Positions 33,014-40,876 of a stretch of 41,948 nucleotides of DNA are shown in pieces. The notes below the pieces were generated by a model. It was not told the DNA's origin, made no database searches, and saw only the letters and a program-made list of their open reading frames with translations. A program made the translations under genes and the position numbers. How positions within the stretch are numbered: position 1 is the stretch's first letter; the number at the start of each line of letters is the position of its first letter. The stretch comes from Bradyrhizobium cenepequi (GTDB taxonomy: Bacteria; Pseudomonadota; Alphaproteobacteria; Rhizobiales; Xanthobacteraceae): positions 1-41,948 of the forward strand of contig NZ_JAGKJI010000055.1 in assembly GCF_020329485.1 (NCBI RefSeq). Reading direction: 5' to 3'.

Positions 33014-34939
33014 TCAGGCAAGCTTGACGGTCTCGGCCTTGAAATCCTTGCCGAGGGTCTCGAACACCTTGGCGACGATGCTCTTGGCGTCGAGGCCTGC
33101 GCGGGCATACATCGCCGCCGGCGTGTCGTGATCGAGGAACGCGTCGGGCAGCACCATCGCGCGCATGCGCAGGCCGCCGTCGAGCATGCCGTTCTCGGCG
33201 AGAAGCTGCATCACATGCGAGCCGAAGCCGCCGATCGAGCCTTCCTCGATGGTGATCAGGATCTCGTGGTCGCGTGCGAGCTTCAGGATCATCTCTTCGT
33301 CGAGCGGCTTCATGAAGCGCGCATCCGCGATCGTGGCGGAGAGGCCATGGGCCGCCAGCTCGTCGGCAGCCTTCTCGCATTCGGCGAGGCGGGTGCCAAA
33401 GGAGAGCAGAGCTACCTTCTTGCCCTCGCGGATGATGCGGCCCTTGCCGAGCTCGAGCGGAATGCCGACTTCGGGCATCTCGACGCCGCGGCCTTCGCCG
33501 CGCGGATAGCGCACCGCGCTCGGGCGATCGTTGATCGCCACTTGCGTTGCGACCATGTGCACGAGCTCGGCCTCATCGGCGGCTGCCATGATGACGAAGT
33601 TCGGCAGGCAGCCGAGATAGGCGCTGTCGAACGAACCGGCATGGGTCGCGCCGTCGGCGCCGACGAGGCCAGCGCGGTCGATCGCGAAGCGGACCGGCAG
33701 GCTCTGGATCGCGACGTCATGGACCACCTGGTCATAGCCGCGCTGCAGGAAGGTCGAATAGATCGCGCAGAACGGCTTGTAGCCTTCGGCGGCAAGGCCG
33801 GCTGCGAAGGTCACGGCATGCTGCTCGGCGATGCCGACATCGAAGGTGCGGGTCGGGAACGCCTTGTTGAAGATGTCGATGCCGGTGCCGGACGGCATCG
33901 CAGCGGTGATGCCGACGATTTTCTCGTCCTTCTGCGCCTCCTTGACGAGGCTCTGGCCGAACACGTTCTGGTAGGCCGGCGCATTCGGCTTGGCCTTGGC
34001 CTGGGTGCCCGTGGCCACATCGAACTTGACCACGGCGTGGTACTTGTCGGCGGAAGCTTCCGCCGGGCCGTAGCCCTTGCCCTTCTGCGTCACGACGTGG
34101 ACCAGGATCGGACCGGTATCCATGTCGCGGACGTTCTTCAGGACCGGCAGCAGGTGGTCGAGGTTATGGCCGTCGATCGGACCGACATAATAGAAGCCGA
34201 GTTCCTCGAACAGCGTGCCGCCGTCCATCATGAAGCCGCGGGAATATTCCTCGACGCGGTTGGCGCGGTTGGCCAGCACCTTCGGCAGATGCTTGTTGAT
34301 CTGCTTTGCCGCCTCGCGCAGCGAACGATAGGTCTTGCCGGAATAGAGCCGCGACAGATAGGCGCTCATCGCCCCGACCGGCGGGGCGATCGACATGTCG
34401 TTGTCGTTCAGGATCACGATCAGGCGCGAGTTCATGGCGCCGGCATTGTTCATGGCCTCATAGGCCATGCCTGCCGACATCGCGCCATCGCCGATCACGG
34501 AGATCACGTTGTTGGTGCCGCCGGAGAGGTCGCGCGCCACCGCCATGCCAAGGCCGGCGGAGATCGAGGTCGAGGAATGGGCGGCGCCGAACGGATCGTA
34601 GTCGCTCTCGCTGCGCTTGGTGAAGCCGGACAGCCCGCCGCCGGTCCGCAGCGTGCGGATGCGATCGCGCCGGCCAGTCAGGATTTTGTGCGGATAGGCC
34701 TGGTGGCCGACATCCCAGATCAGCCGGTCGCGCGGCGTGTCGAAGGTGTAGTGGATCGCGGTGGTCAGCTCGACCACCCCCAAACCCGCGCCAAAGTGAC
34801 CCCCGGTCACGGAAACCGCGTCGATGGTCTCCTGGCGGAGTTCGTCGGCAACCTGGTGCAGCTGCTCGACCTTGAGCCGGCGCAGGTCGTCGGGCGTGCG
34901 GATCGTGTCGAGAAGCGGCGTCTTACTGTATGTGGTCAC
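33014..34939 (-). CDS. dxs: 1-deoxy-D-xylulose-5-phosphate synthase Dxs
   Basis: Thiamine-diphosphate enzyme that condenses pyruvate and glyceraldehyde 3-phosphate. Its product feeds isoprenoids, the thiazole of thiamine and pyridoxal phosphate. At 641 aa it is normal length. The TPP motif is GDGAMSAGMAYEAMNNAG to LNDNDMSI (about 148-180). Other markers are HSSTSISAGLGMA, the transketolase-type KAFPTRTFDVGIAEQHAVTFAAGLA, and DRAGLVGADGATHAGSFD. It is near xseB, as in many alphaproteobacteria, but with a hydrolase gene where ispA is often found. A CRP-like palindrome lies 148 bases upstream. Confidence 0.97.
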   Translation of the reverse strand: MTTYSKTPLLDTIRTPDDLRRLKVEQLHQVADELRQETIDAVSVTGGHFGAGLGVVELTTAIHYTFDTPRDRLIWDVGHQAYPHKILTGRRDRIRTLRTGGGLSGFTKRSESDYDPFGAAHSSTSISAGLGMAVARDLSGGTNNVISVIGDGAMSAGMAYEAMNNAGAMNSRLIVILNDNDMSIAPPVGAMSAYLSRLYSGKTYRSLREAAKQINKHLPKVLANRANRVEEYSRGFMMDGGTLFEELGFYYVGPIDGHNLDHLLPVLKNVRDMDTGPILVHVVTQKGKGYGPAEASADKYHAVVKFDVATGTQAKAKPNAPAYQNVFGQSLVKEAQKDEKIVGITAAMPSGTGIDIFNKAFPTRTFDVGIAEQHAVTFAAGLAAEGYKPFCAIYSTFLQRGYDQVVHDVAIQSLPVRFAIDRAGLVGADGATHAGSFDSAYLGCLPNFVIMAAADEAELVHMVATQVAINDRPSAVRYPRGEGRGVEMPEVGIPLELGKGRIIREGKKVALLSFGTRLAECEKAADELAAHGLSATIADARFMKPLDEEMILKLARDHEILITIEEGSIGGFGSHVMQLLAENGMLDGGLRMRAMVLPDAFLDHDTPAAMYARAGLDAKSIVAKVFETLGKDFKAETVKLA

Positions 34940-35086
34940 AGCGATATTCCAGTTCTTGAGGTCAGGGCCAGCGGCCCGACCGGAGTTAGGGGCGCATCGA
35001 TTGCGCCGTGAGAATCCAGACGCCAGTTGCCGCCTTGGCAGGCCGGTGCCTGATTTGAAAGCCTAGGTGCACTCCGGATCGAACCA

Positions 35087-35102
35087 TGTGATATGCATCA
35101 CG
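35087..35102. promoter_or_regulatory. CRP/FNR-superfamily-like palindrome upstream of dxs
   Basis: TGTGATATGCATCACG reads as TGTGA-N6-TCACG, nearly the CRP consensus, centred about 155 bases upstream of the dxs start. It also contains GTGAT-ATGC-ATCAC. Without a mapped start site its role is open. The window also encodes an adenylate cyclase, which makes a cAMP receptor plausible. Confidence 0.45.
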
Positions 35103-35152
35103 TTGGTAGCTTCACCCGTCCCGGTCATTTTTGTTGGCCGTTTCGGAGGTAT

Positions 35153-35269
35153 TCACTGCCGCCAAATTAGCAGCAAGCTGCCCCCAAACAGCCATAGAAC
35201 GGCAAGCATTACACCAAAGCCCACGGCAAAGCCAAGCCGCCCAGCTGCCGGGTTCCCGGGGGAACCCAA
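35153..35269 (-). CDS. Possible small membrane peptide, 18-38 aa
   Basis: Between the hydrolase stop (35296) and dxs, a minus-strand frame ends FGVMLAVLWLFGGSLLLIWRQ, one ideal membrane helix capped by Trp-Arg-Gln. Possible starts are TTG 35269, GTG 35224 and ATG 35209; none has a good ribosome-binding site, and no codon evidence is possible at this length. The upstream part overlaps an 18-base palindrome at 35250-35267. Confidence 0.25.
   Translation of the reverse strand: MGSPGNPAAGRLGFAVGFGVMLAVLWLFGGSLLLIWRQ
35250..35267. repeat. Perfect short palindrome
   Basis: GGGTTCCC-GG-GGGAACCC forms an 8-bp hairpin 30 bases after the hydrolase stop codon. No T-run follows, so it is a processing or pausing hairpin at most. 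Confidence 0.4.
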
Positions 35270-35295
35270 GCGGGAGATTGAAAAGTCTAGGATTT

Positions 35296-36594
35296 TTAAC
35301 CGCGTCGACGGGCGGAAGGTTCCAACGCGAGCAAATTCCCGCTACCCGTGGCGTCCGCGCCGCACATCTCGATCTGCCTCCAAGCCTGCTCGCGGGCGAC
35401 CGGATCGCCGATTGCAACCTCCAAGGCTGCCTGCGGGGATTCCATCCGCTCCTTCAGCGGCACCGGTCCGCACACGATCATGAAGAAATCGTATGGCTGC
35501 GGACGCTCATTGGCCATCACGAATTGGAAATGCACCCGGAAGAACTGCCAGCGGAAGGTATTGTAGTGTTCGGGCTTGACGATATCGCGGAAGCGGACCG
35601 GCACGATTGTCGGGTTGCGCCTCTCGTCGCCAAGCTCAATGCCGTGGCCCCTGATCGGATCGAACTGGTAGAAGTTCATCACGTCCTTGCGGGCCTGGCA
35701 GTCGATCCATTCGATCGACTGCTCCAGCGCCAATTGCCGCAAATGGTCGCGAAACTCCCGCGATAGCTTGTGAAAGCCTACGATCGGAAGGTTGCCGCCG
35801 ATCGTGAACAGCGCCACGCGGGGGCCGTGCCGGCCGAGTACCGGGTCGAGCCTGAGCGCCCGCGCCAGGATTTCCGTCCCCAGAAATGATCCCGAGCTGT
35901 GGCCGACCAGCACGATCTCGTCCGCGTCGCTCGTGCGAGCGACCTTTATGAGGTGCTGCGCGAAGCGGTCGATGCGCTCGTCCCATTCGGGCCGCTGTCG
36001 GTGCGAGAACTCCCAGGTCCAGATCGTGTCCGACAGGAGATAGAGCACGTAGGTGTTGTTTTCGGTGTATTTCAGCACCGTGCCGAGCAGGGCGACAAAG
36101 ATTGCGGTTGCCGCGGCAACGCTGAACAGATCGGGGATGCCGATCGCATTGAGGCCCTTTTCGAACACGAACGCGACTGCCGCAGCGCACAAGGCTTCCA
36201 GCAGCAGCACGACATGCGGATAGGTGATGAACGCCGTGAAACGCCAGTTCGCCCGCGTGAACCGCGCAATCGTGCCGGTGAAGACCAGTCCCCAATAGAT
36301 CCAGACGGCATGAAACACGGTGCGCCAGATCGGCGCGGCGAGGTCGCGCTGGATGAAGTCCTCGAATCGCAGGAAATCGTAGGAGGTGCGGGTCTGCCAG
36401 TCGTCCGCCTTGGTCTCGATGGTCCAGGACGCGATCTCGCCGTCGGTGACGACCTGCGGCCGGCTCATCGTGGCCGATAGCTGATAGAGACGGCTGAATT
36501 TCCGCAGTTCGGTCCTGAACATGCGGTAATACTGCGCCAGACCACGCGGATCGTACCCCTGGATATAAATGATATGGCGGTGCCGAACGCGCAC
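35296..36594 (-). CDS. Membrane-embedded alpha/beta-hydrolase-like protein, 432 aa
   Basis: I do not recognise a named family. The first 80 residues are soluble (IIYIQGYDPRGLAQYYRMF, TKADDWQTRTSYDFLRFEDF). Three hydrophobic helices lie at about 89-111, 121-147 and 153-176. After them comes a hydrolase core, with VLVGHSSGSFLG giving the nucleophile elbow G-H-S233-S-G, and later a possible acid/His region (WIDCQARKDVMNFYQFDPIRGHGIEL). The early strand IIYIQGYDP could supply the oxyanion hole, so the membrane helices would be inserted inside a hydrolase fold. It sits between xseB and dxs, in an isoprenoid/DNA-repair gene context. A lipid-type substrate is a guess. Confidence 0.8.
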   Translation of the reverse strand: MRVRHRHIIYIQGYDPRGLAQYYRMFRTELRKFSRLYQLSATMSRPQVVTDGEIASWTIETKADDWQTRTSYDFLRFEDFIQRDLAAPIWRTVFHAVWIYWGLVFTGTIARFTRANWRFTAFITYPHVVLLLEALCAAAVAFVFEKGLNAIGIPDLFSVAAATAIFVALLGTVLKYTENNTYVLYLLSDTIWTWEFSHRQRPEWDERIDRFAQHLIKVARTSDADEIVLVGHSSGSFLGTEILARALRLDPVLGRHGPRVALFTIGGNLPIVGFHKLSREFRDHLRQLALEQSIEWIDCQARKDVMNFYQFDPIRGHGIELGDERRNPTIVPVRFRDIVKPEHYNTFRWQFFRVHFQFVMANERPQPYDFFMIVCGPVPLKERMESPQAALEVAIGDPVAREQAWRQIEMCGADATGSGNLLALEPSARRRG

Positions 36595-36723
36595 TTACTG
36601 TCCCCAGATGAGGTCGGGACTATAGCAGTCGGCGCGATGCGCCAAGAGCTATTTCACCCGATCTCTGGGGAAGACAGCGGATTCGCCTGATGTGCTGTTC
36701 GATTGCGACGCCGCGTCGCGGAC

Positions 36724-36762
36724 TAGATCATGACCCGATCAGATGGAATCAGGTCATGATCT
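36724..36762. repeat. Inverted repeat, first of a pair
   Basis: AGATCATGACC and GGTCATGATCT are inverted arms around about 16 bases. It lies 15 bases from the related element at 36776 and has the same ATCATG core. Confidence 0.65.
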
Positions 36763-36775
36763 CATCTCTTTGTTT

Positions 36776-36824
36776 GAGCATGATCTTTTCGGAAAACCGG
36801 TTTCCACTTTTCCGGATCATGCTC
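36776..36824. repeat. GAGCATGATC repeat ending at xseB
   Basis: GAGCATGATC (36776-36785) and GATCATGCTC (36815-36824) are perfect arms around TTTTCGGAAAACCGG and TTTCCACTTTTCCG, which also pair. This is a very common Rhizobiales intergenic element. Its last base is the first base of the xseB stop codon complement, so the hairpin forms immediately at the end of that gene. Confidence 0.88.
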
Positions 36825-37093
36825 TATTGCACGTCGAGCGGCTCGGTTCCGGTGGGCTGGCCGGTTGCGTCGGTCGTGATCTTGTCGACGCGCGCCTCGG
36901 CCTGCCGCAGCAATTCCTCGCAGCGGCGCTTCAGCGCTTCGCCGCGTTCATAAATGGCAACCGATTCCTCAAGGGGCACCTTGCCCTCCTCAAGCCGTTT
37001 GACGATCGATTCAAGTTCCTCCATCGCGCGTTCGAAGGAGAGCTTCTTGACGTCGGCTTTGTTGTTTTCGACCTGAGTGGTGTTTTCGGCCAT
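36824..37093 (-). CDS. xseB: Exodeoxyribonuclease VII small subunit XseB
   Basis: Small helical subunit that binds along XseA in the nuclease that degrades single-stranded DNA. It is 89 aa. The family core lies at about 17-70: KLSFERAMEELESIVKRLEEGKVPLEESVAIYERGEALKRRCEELL-type pattern with alternating acidic and leucine positions, then AEARVDKI. A polar tail follows. The upstream region holds a 40-base tandem duplication, and the downstream end abuts a palindromic repeat. xseA is not in the window. Confidence 0.95.
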   Translation of the reverse strand: MAENTTQVENNKADVKKLSFERAMEELESIVKRLEEGKVPLEESVAIYERGEALKRRCEELLRQAEARVDKITTDATGQPTGTEPLDVQ

Positions 37094-37117
37094 TGCTCGC
37101 GTTCCCGATTCGCGCTC

Positions 37118-37197
37118 TTAAGGCTGCGCCCCGTTCCCGGCGCAGAATCAAAGCAATTTAAGGCTGCGCCCCGTTCCCAGCGCAGAATCAAAGCAAT
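37118..37197. repeat. 40-base tandem duplication in the xseB leader
   Basis: 37118-37157 and 37158-37197 are identical except one base (G at 37139, A at 37179). Each unit carries a hairpin, on the minus strand CTGCGCC/GGCGCAG or CTGCGCT/GGCGCAG, and the single difference keeps pairing as G-U. It lies between the deacetylase-like gene and xseB. Confidence 0.92.
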
Positions 37198-37224
37198 TTT
37201 CTGCGGAAGTATTGTGGCGCCTAT

Positions 37225-38151
37225 TTATGCGCCCATCAATGCGGTGACATGCGCGGCCACCGACTCTTTCAGTCCCTGCAGATCATAGCCGCCTTCGAGC
37301 ACGGAGACCACCCGTCCGTCGGCGTGCCGATCGGCGAGATCCAGAAGCTTGCGCGTCACCCAGCCGAAGTCCTCGGCCTTCAAGTTGAGCGAGGCGAGCG
37401 GATCACGGTAATGCGCGTCGAAGCCTGCGGAGATGATGACGAGCTCGGGGCCGAATTTTTCCAGTTGCGGCAGGATCAGGTTGTCGAACGCCGAGCGGAA
37501 TTGCACGCCGCCATCTTCGGGCGCGAGTGGCGCATTGACGATGGTGTCGTGCTCGCCGCGCTCGCCGCGGCTGCCGGTGCCTGGAAACAGCGGCATCTGA
37601 TGCGTCGAGCAATACATCACGGTCGGATCGGCCCAGAAGATATCCTGGGTGCCGTTGCCGTGATGAACATCGAAATCGACCACAGCGACACGGCCGATGC
37701 CGAACTTGCGCTGGGCATGGCGCGCGGCGATCGCTGCATTGTCGAAGAAGCAGAAGCCCATCGGTCGGCTGTTCTCGGCATGGTGGCCAGGCGGCCGAAC
37801 CGCCACGAAAGCGTTCTGATGCTCGCCCGACAACACGGCGTCGGCGGCCGCGACGGCGCCGCCGACGCCGTGCATCACCGCTTCCCAGGTGCCCGGCGAC
37901 ATCGAGGTGTCGCCATCGATGTACACCAGGCCAGAGGTCGGGGCGACGTGCTGGAGCTCGCCGACATAGAGCTCGCCATGGCAGAGCATGACGGAATCCA
38001 GGCTGCCTTCGGGCGCTTCGCCGCGCGATAGCGGCGCGAACCGCTCTTCGCCCAGCACCTCCGCGACCGCACGCAACCGGTCAGGGCGTTCGGGATGGCC
38101 TGGAGGGGTCAGGTGATCGAGACAGGCGGAATGCGATAGAAGAAGGGTCAT
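37225..38151 (-). CDS. Histone-deacetylase-family amidohydrolase
   Basis: A 308-aa zinc enzyme of the class II HDAC / acetylpolyamine amidohydrolase group. The active-site set is complete: H123-H124 (RPPGHHAEN), zinc ligands D161 and H163 (DFDVHHGNG), D245 (SAGFDAHYRD) and the catalytic-tunnel Y289 (EGGYDL). In bacteria these remove acetyl groups from small molecules such as polyamines, or from proteins; the substrate is open. It is transcribed toward xseB with a 131-base gap that includes the tandem repeat. Confidence 0.93.
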   Translation of the reverse strand: MTLLLSHSACLDHLTPPGHPERPDRLRAVAEVLGEERFAPLSRGEAPEGSLDSVMLCHGELYVGELQHVAPTSGLVYIDGDTSMSPGTWEAVMHGVGGAVAAADAVLSGEHQNAFVAVRPPGHHAENSRPMGFCFFDNAAIAARHAQRKFGIGRVAVVDFDVHHGNGTQDIFWADPTVMYCSTHQMPLFPGTGSRGERGEHDTIVNAPLAPEDGGVQFRSAFDNLILPQLEKFGPELVIISAGFDAHYRDPLASLNLKAEDFGWVTRKLLDLADRHADGRVVSVLEGGYDLQGLKESVAAHVTALMGA

Positions 38152-38233
38152 ACAGGTTTCCGGCGCATTCGCTGCGCGTTCTTGCGAGTGACCCCCTATT
38201 TAGGCGTTCGGCGCCCGGCGCGAAAGAGCCCAG

Positions 38234-39898
38234 CTAATTGACCCGCTGGATCCGATTGCCCGGTGCGGGCCCGACCGGGCTGTTCGCCTGGAAATAGGCC
38301 TGCAGGGCATCGACGTCGTAGATGCCGGTCAGCGGCGCTTGCCCCTCTTTCAGGACGGTAAAGCCGTCGCCGCCGAGCGACAGGAAATTGTTGACCGTCA
38401 CCCGGTAGGTCGCGGCGGGGTCGATCGGCACGCCGTTCAGCGTCATCCGCTCGGCGATGATGCGCTCGCCATCGCCCTTGCTCGCATCCCAGGCGTAGGC
38501 GAACCCTTTCGACACTTGCAGGACCCGCGGCCGCTTCGGATCGAGCCATTGCTGTTCGAGCGTGTCCTTGATCTGCTTGCCGGTGAGCGTCAGCGTGATG
38601 AGCTGGTTGCGGAATGGCTGGCTCGAGAACAGGTCGGCATAGGTGACGGCACCGTCCTCTCGCCGCGCAATGTCGGTGCGCACGCCGCCCGGATTGGTGA
38701 ACGCGATCGCCGCGCCGCCTTTCTCGGGCGAGCTCGTTGCGGCGAACTGGGCGTCGGCGATGACGTCGCCGAGCGCGCTTTCGCCCGCGTCGTTCGGCAC
38801 GCGCGACAGCGTTTCCGTCACCGCGCCCGCCGGACGGTTGGCGATCGGTGCGGCCAGCCGGTCATAGGCCTCGATCAGCTCTGTCTGGCTTGCGTCCTTC
38901 GCGAGCGTCTGGCTGCGGACGATGGTGTTCTCGGCCTTGGCGCTGATCACGTCGCGAGTCTTCGGATCGAGCTTGAGATCGATCGCGGTGACGAGCGTGC
39001 CATATTTGTCGCCGGAGGTGACGAGCCGGCCATCGATGTTGCAGACATAGGCCTGGTGGGTGTGGCCGGAGATCACGACGTCCACCGCGCGATCGAACTT
39101 CTTCACGATATCGACGATCGGGCCTGAGATGCCGGGGCATTCATTGTAGTCGCCGGTCGGCACGCCGCCTTCGTGGATCAGCACGACGATCGCCTCGACG
39201 CCGCGCGTCTTCAACTCCGGAACGAGCGCATTCACCGTCTCGGCTTCATCGCGGAATTCGAGGCCGGCTGAGCTTGCCGGCGAGATGATGTTCGGCGTGC
39301 CCTTCAGCGTCAGCCCGATGAACGCGACCGGGATGCCCTCGAACTGTCTGATCTCGTGGGGCGGAAACACGGTCTTGCCGGTGGCCTTCTCGAACGTGCT
39401 CGCGGCGAGATAGTGGAATTTGGCGCCGGGGAAGGGGTGAGGACCCTGGCACTTGTCGACCGGATGGCAGCCGCCATTCTGCATCCGCCGCAATTCGCCC
39501 ATGCCTTCGTCGAATTCGTGGTTGCCGACCGAGGCGACCTCGAGCCCCATCATCGATAGCGATTCGATCGTCGGCTCGTCATGGAACATCGCCGACAGGA
39601 ACGGGCTCGCGCCGATCAGGTCGCCGGCCGCGACGAAGATCGTGTTCTTGTGTCCCTCGCGCAGCTGCCGCACCAACGTCGCCATGTGCTCGGCGCCGCC
39701 GGCCGGCACGACGATCTTCTTGGTTTTGTCCTCGGGATCGCTGATGCGGATGCCGCCCGGCGGCGGCCGCAAATAGCCGTGGAAATCGTTGATCGCGAGG
39801 ATGCGCAGATCGACGGGCGAGGCGGTTTGGGCCTGGCAAGGCGCAAGGACAAATCCGGCCAGCAGCGCCAGCGCTGCAAGGATATGATGAGGTCTCAT
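38234..39898 (-). CDS. Periplasmic 5'-nucleotidase / metallophosphatase
   Basis: From the ATG at 39898 it is 554 aa with a signal peptide (HILAALALLAGFVLAPCQAQ). The N-terminal calcineurin-like phosphoesterase domain has AINDFHGYL, GDLIGASPF, GNHEFDEG and GHTHQAY, all metal-binding positions. The C-terminal 5'-nucleotidase domain (from about 350) has GDVIADAQ, FTNPGGVRTDI and NFLSLGGDGF. It likely frees nucleosides or phosphate from nucleotides in the periplasm. The open frame continues upstream into the enoyl-CoA hydratase in another register, which is not real coding. Confidence 0.93.
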   Translation of the reverse strand: MRPHHILAALALLAGFVLAPCQAQTASPVDLRILAINDFHGYLRPPPGGIRISDPEDKTKKIVVPAGGAEHMATLVRQLREGHKNTIFVAAGDLIGASPFLSAMFHDEPTIESLSMMGLEVASVGNHEFDEGMGELRRMQNGGCHPVDKCQGPHPFPGAKFHYLAASTFEKATGKTVFPPHEIRQFEGIPVAFIGLTLKGTPNIISPASSAGLEFRDEAETVNALVPELKTRGVEAIVVLIHEGGVPTGDYNECPGISGPIVDIVKKFDRAVDVVISGHTHQAYVCNIDGRLVTSGDKYGTLVTAIDLKLDPKTRDVISAKAENTIVRSQTLAKDASQTELIEAYDRLAAPIANRPAGAVTETLSRVPNDAGESALGDVIADAQFAATSSPEKGGAAIAFTNPGGVRTDIARREDGAVTYADLFSSQPFRNQLITLTLTGKQIKDTLEQQWLDPKRPRVLQVSKGFAYAWDASKGDGERIIAERMTLNGVPIDPAATYRVTVNNFLSLGGDGFTVLKEGQAPLTGIYDVDALQAYFQANSPVGPAPGNRIQRVN

Positions 39899-39945
39899 GG
39901 GGACGAATATGGATAAGCGCGGCAACGATTTTGCGACGTCCCGGT

Positions 39946-40707
39946 TCAATTCTGCTTGCGCGCAAGGAACGCCTTGAAGGCAGAGACCGCTTCCGTGGAG
40001 CGCATCCGTTCGCTGAACAGATGGGCTTCCTGGTCGATCCGCCGGGTCGTGTCCTCCGGGGGCAGCTTTATCAGCTTGCGCGCGATCGCGACTGCGTCGG
40101 CCGGCAGCGCGCAGATCTCGCGCGCCACTTTCCGTGCTTCCGCTTCGGTGTGGCCCGGAGCCACCACTGTGTTGGCGAAGCCGGCGATGCGGGCGGCGTC
40201 GGCGTCCATGGTGCGGCCCATCACCAGCATCTCGAAGGCGCGCTGGTGCCCCATCGTGCGCGGCATCAGCAGGCTCGAGGCGCCCTCTGGCACCAGCCCC
40301 AGATGGATGAACGGCGTCGAGAAGGTCGCGGTGCTGCTGGCGAGCACATAGTCGCAATGGAACAGCATGGTCGTGCCGATGCCGATCGCGATCCCATCGA
40401 CGGCCGCGATGATCGGCTTGACGTTGTGCGCCAGCGAGTAGAGGAATTTGACCGCGCCGGAGCTGCGCACCGCGTCGGGATTGGCGGCGCCTTGCTTGAC
40501 GAAATCCTCGACATCATTGCCCGCGGTGAACACGCCGGAGCCGCCGGTGATGATGAGGCAGCGGATGTCCGGATTGTTCTGCGCGGTGTCGATCGCATCG
40601 CTCATCGCGCGATACATCGCTTCCGTGATCGCGTTCTTCTTCTCGGGCCGGCGCATCGTGATCACGCGCGTTGCGGCTTCGTCGGTAACGATGAGGTGCC
40701 CGGTCAT
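39946..40707 (-). CDS. Enoyl-CoA hydratase/isomerase family protein
   Basis: A 253-aa crotonase-fold protein from the ATG at 40707 (AAAGGACC upstream). The oxyanion-hole segments are ITGGSGVFTAGNDVEDF and AVDGIAIGIGTTMLFHCDYVLAS. The later PFIHLGLVPEGASSLLMPR holds Glu at the usual second acid position; the first catalytic Glu is not clearly conserved (AIGIGT), so isomerase or another crotonase activity is possible. It lies 47 bases upstream of the 5'-nucleotidase on the same strand. No other beta-oxidation gene adjoins. Confidence 0.9.
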   Translation of the reverse strand: MTGHLIVTDEAATRVITMRRPEKKNAITEAMYRAMSDAIDTAQNNPDIRCLIITGGSGVFTAGNDVEDFVKQGAANPDAVRSSGAVKFLYSLAHNVKPIIAAVDGIAIGIGTTMLFHCDYVLASSTATFSTPFIHLGLVPEGASSLLMPRTMGHQRAFEMLVMGRTMDADAARIAGFANTVVAPGHTEAEARKVAREICALPADAVAIARKLIKLPPEDTTRRIDQEAHLFSERMRSTEAVSAFKAFLARKQN

Positions 40708-40804
40708 CAAGCGGTCCTTTGCGAAGACGGCTAGATTGCCGCCAGCGAACAATCACCATCTTACATGATCTTCGCCCGGGCCCCAATGTCCCTCACGGTT
40801 TTCC

Positions 40805-40860
40805 CACTCACTTGTCATTCGGGCATGCGTGCCGATCACGCGGGCGAGGAATCCAATGGG
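40805..40860. repeat. Degenerate ATTC-type intergenic repeat
   Basis: GTCATTCGGGCATGCGTGCC followed by GAGGAATCCAATGG resembles one half of the repeat at 41525-41629 but has lost its symmetry. Probably a decayed copy. Confidence 0.4.
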
Positions 40861-40876
40861 CCGGCGATGCTGAAGA

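Noticed and set aside
33008..35011. Open frame of 667 codons on the plus strand
   Set aside because: Antisense to dxs, which is certain from its motifs; the protein is repetitive His/Arg/Gly/Ala text without domains.
35112..35417. Open frame of 101 codons on the minus strand after the hydrolase
   Set aside because: It overlaps the hydrolase 3' end in another frame and has no signal of coding; the hydrophobic peptide in a different frame is the better, though weak, candidate.
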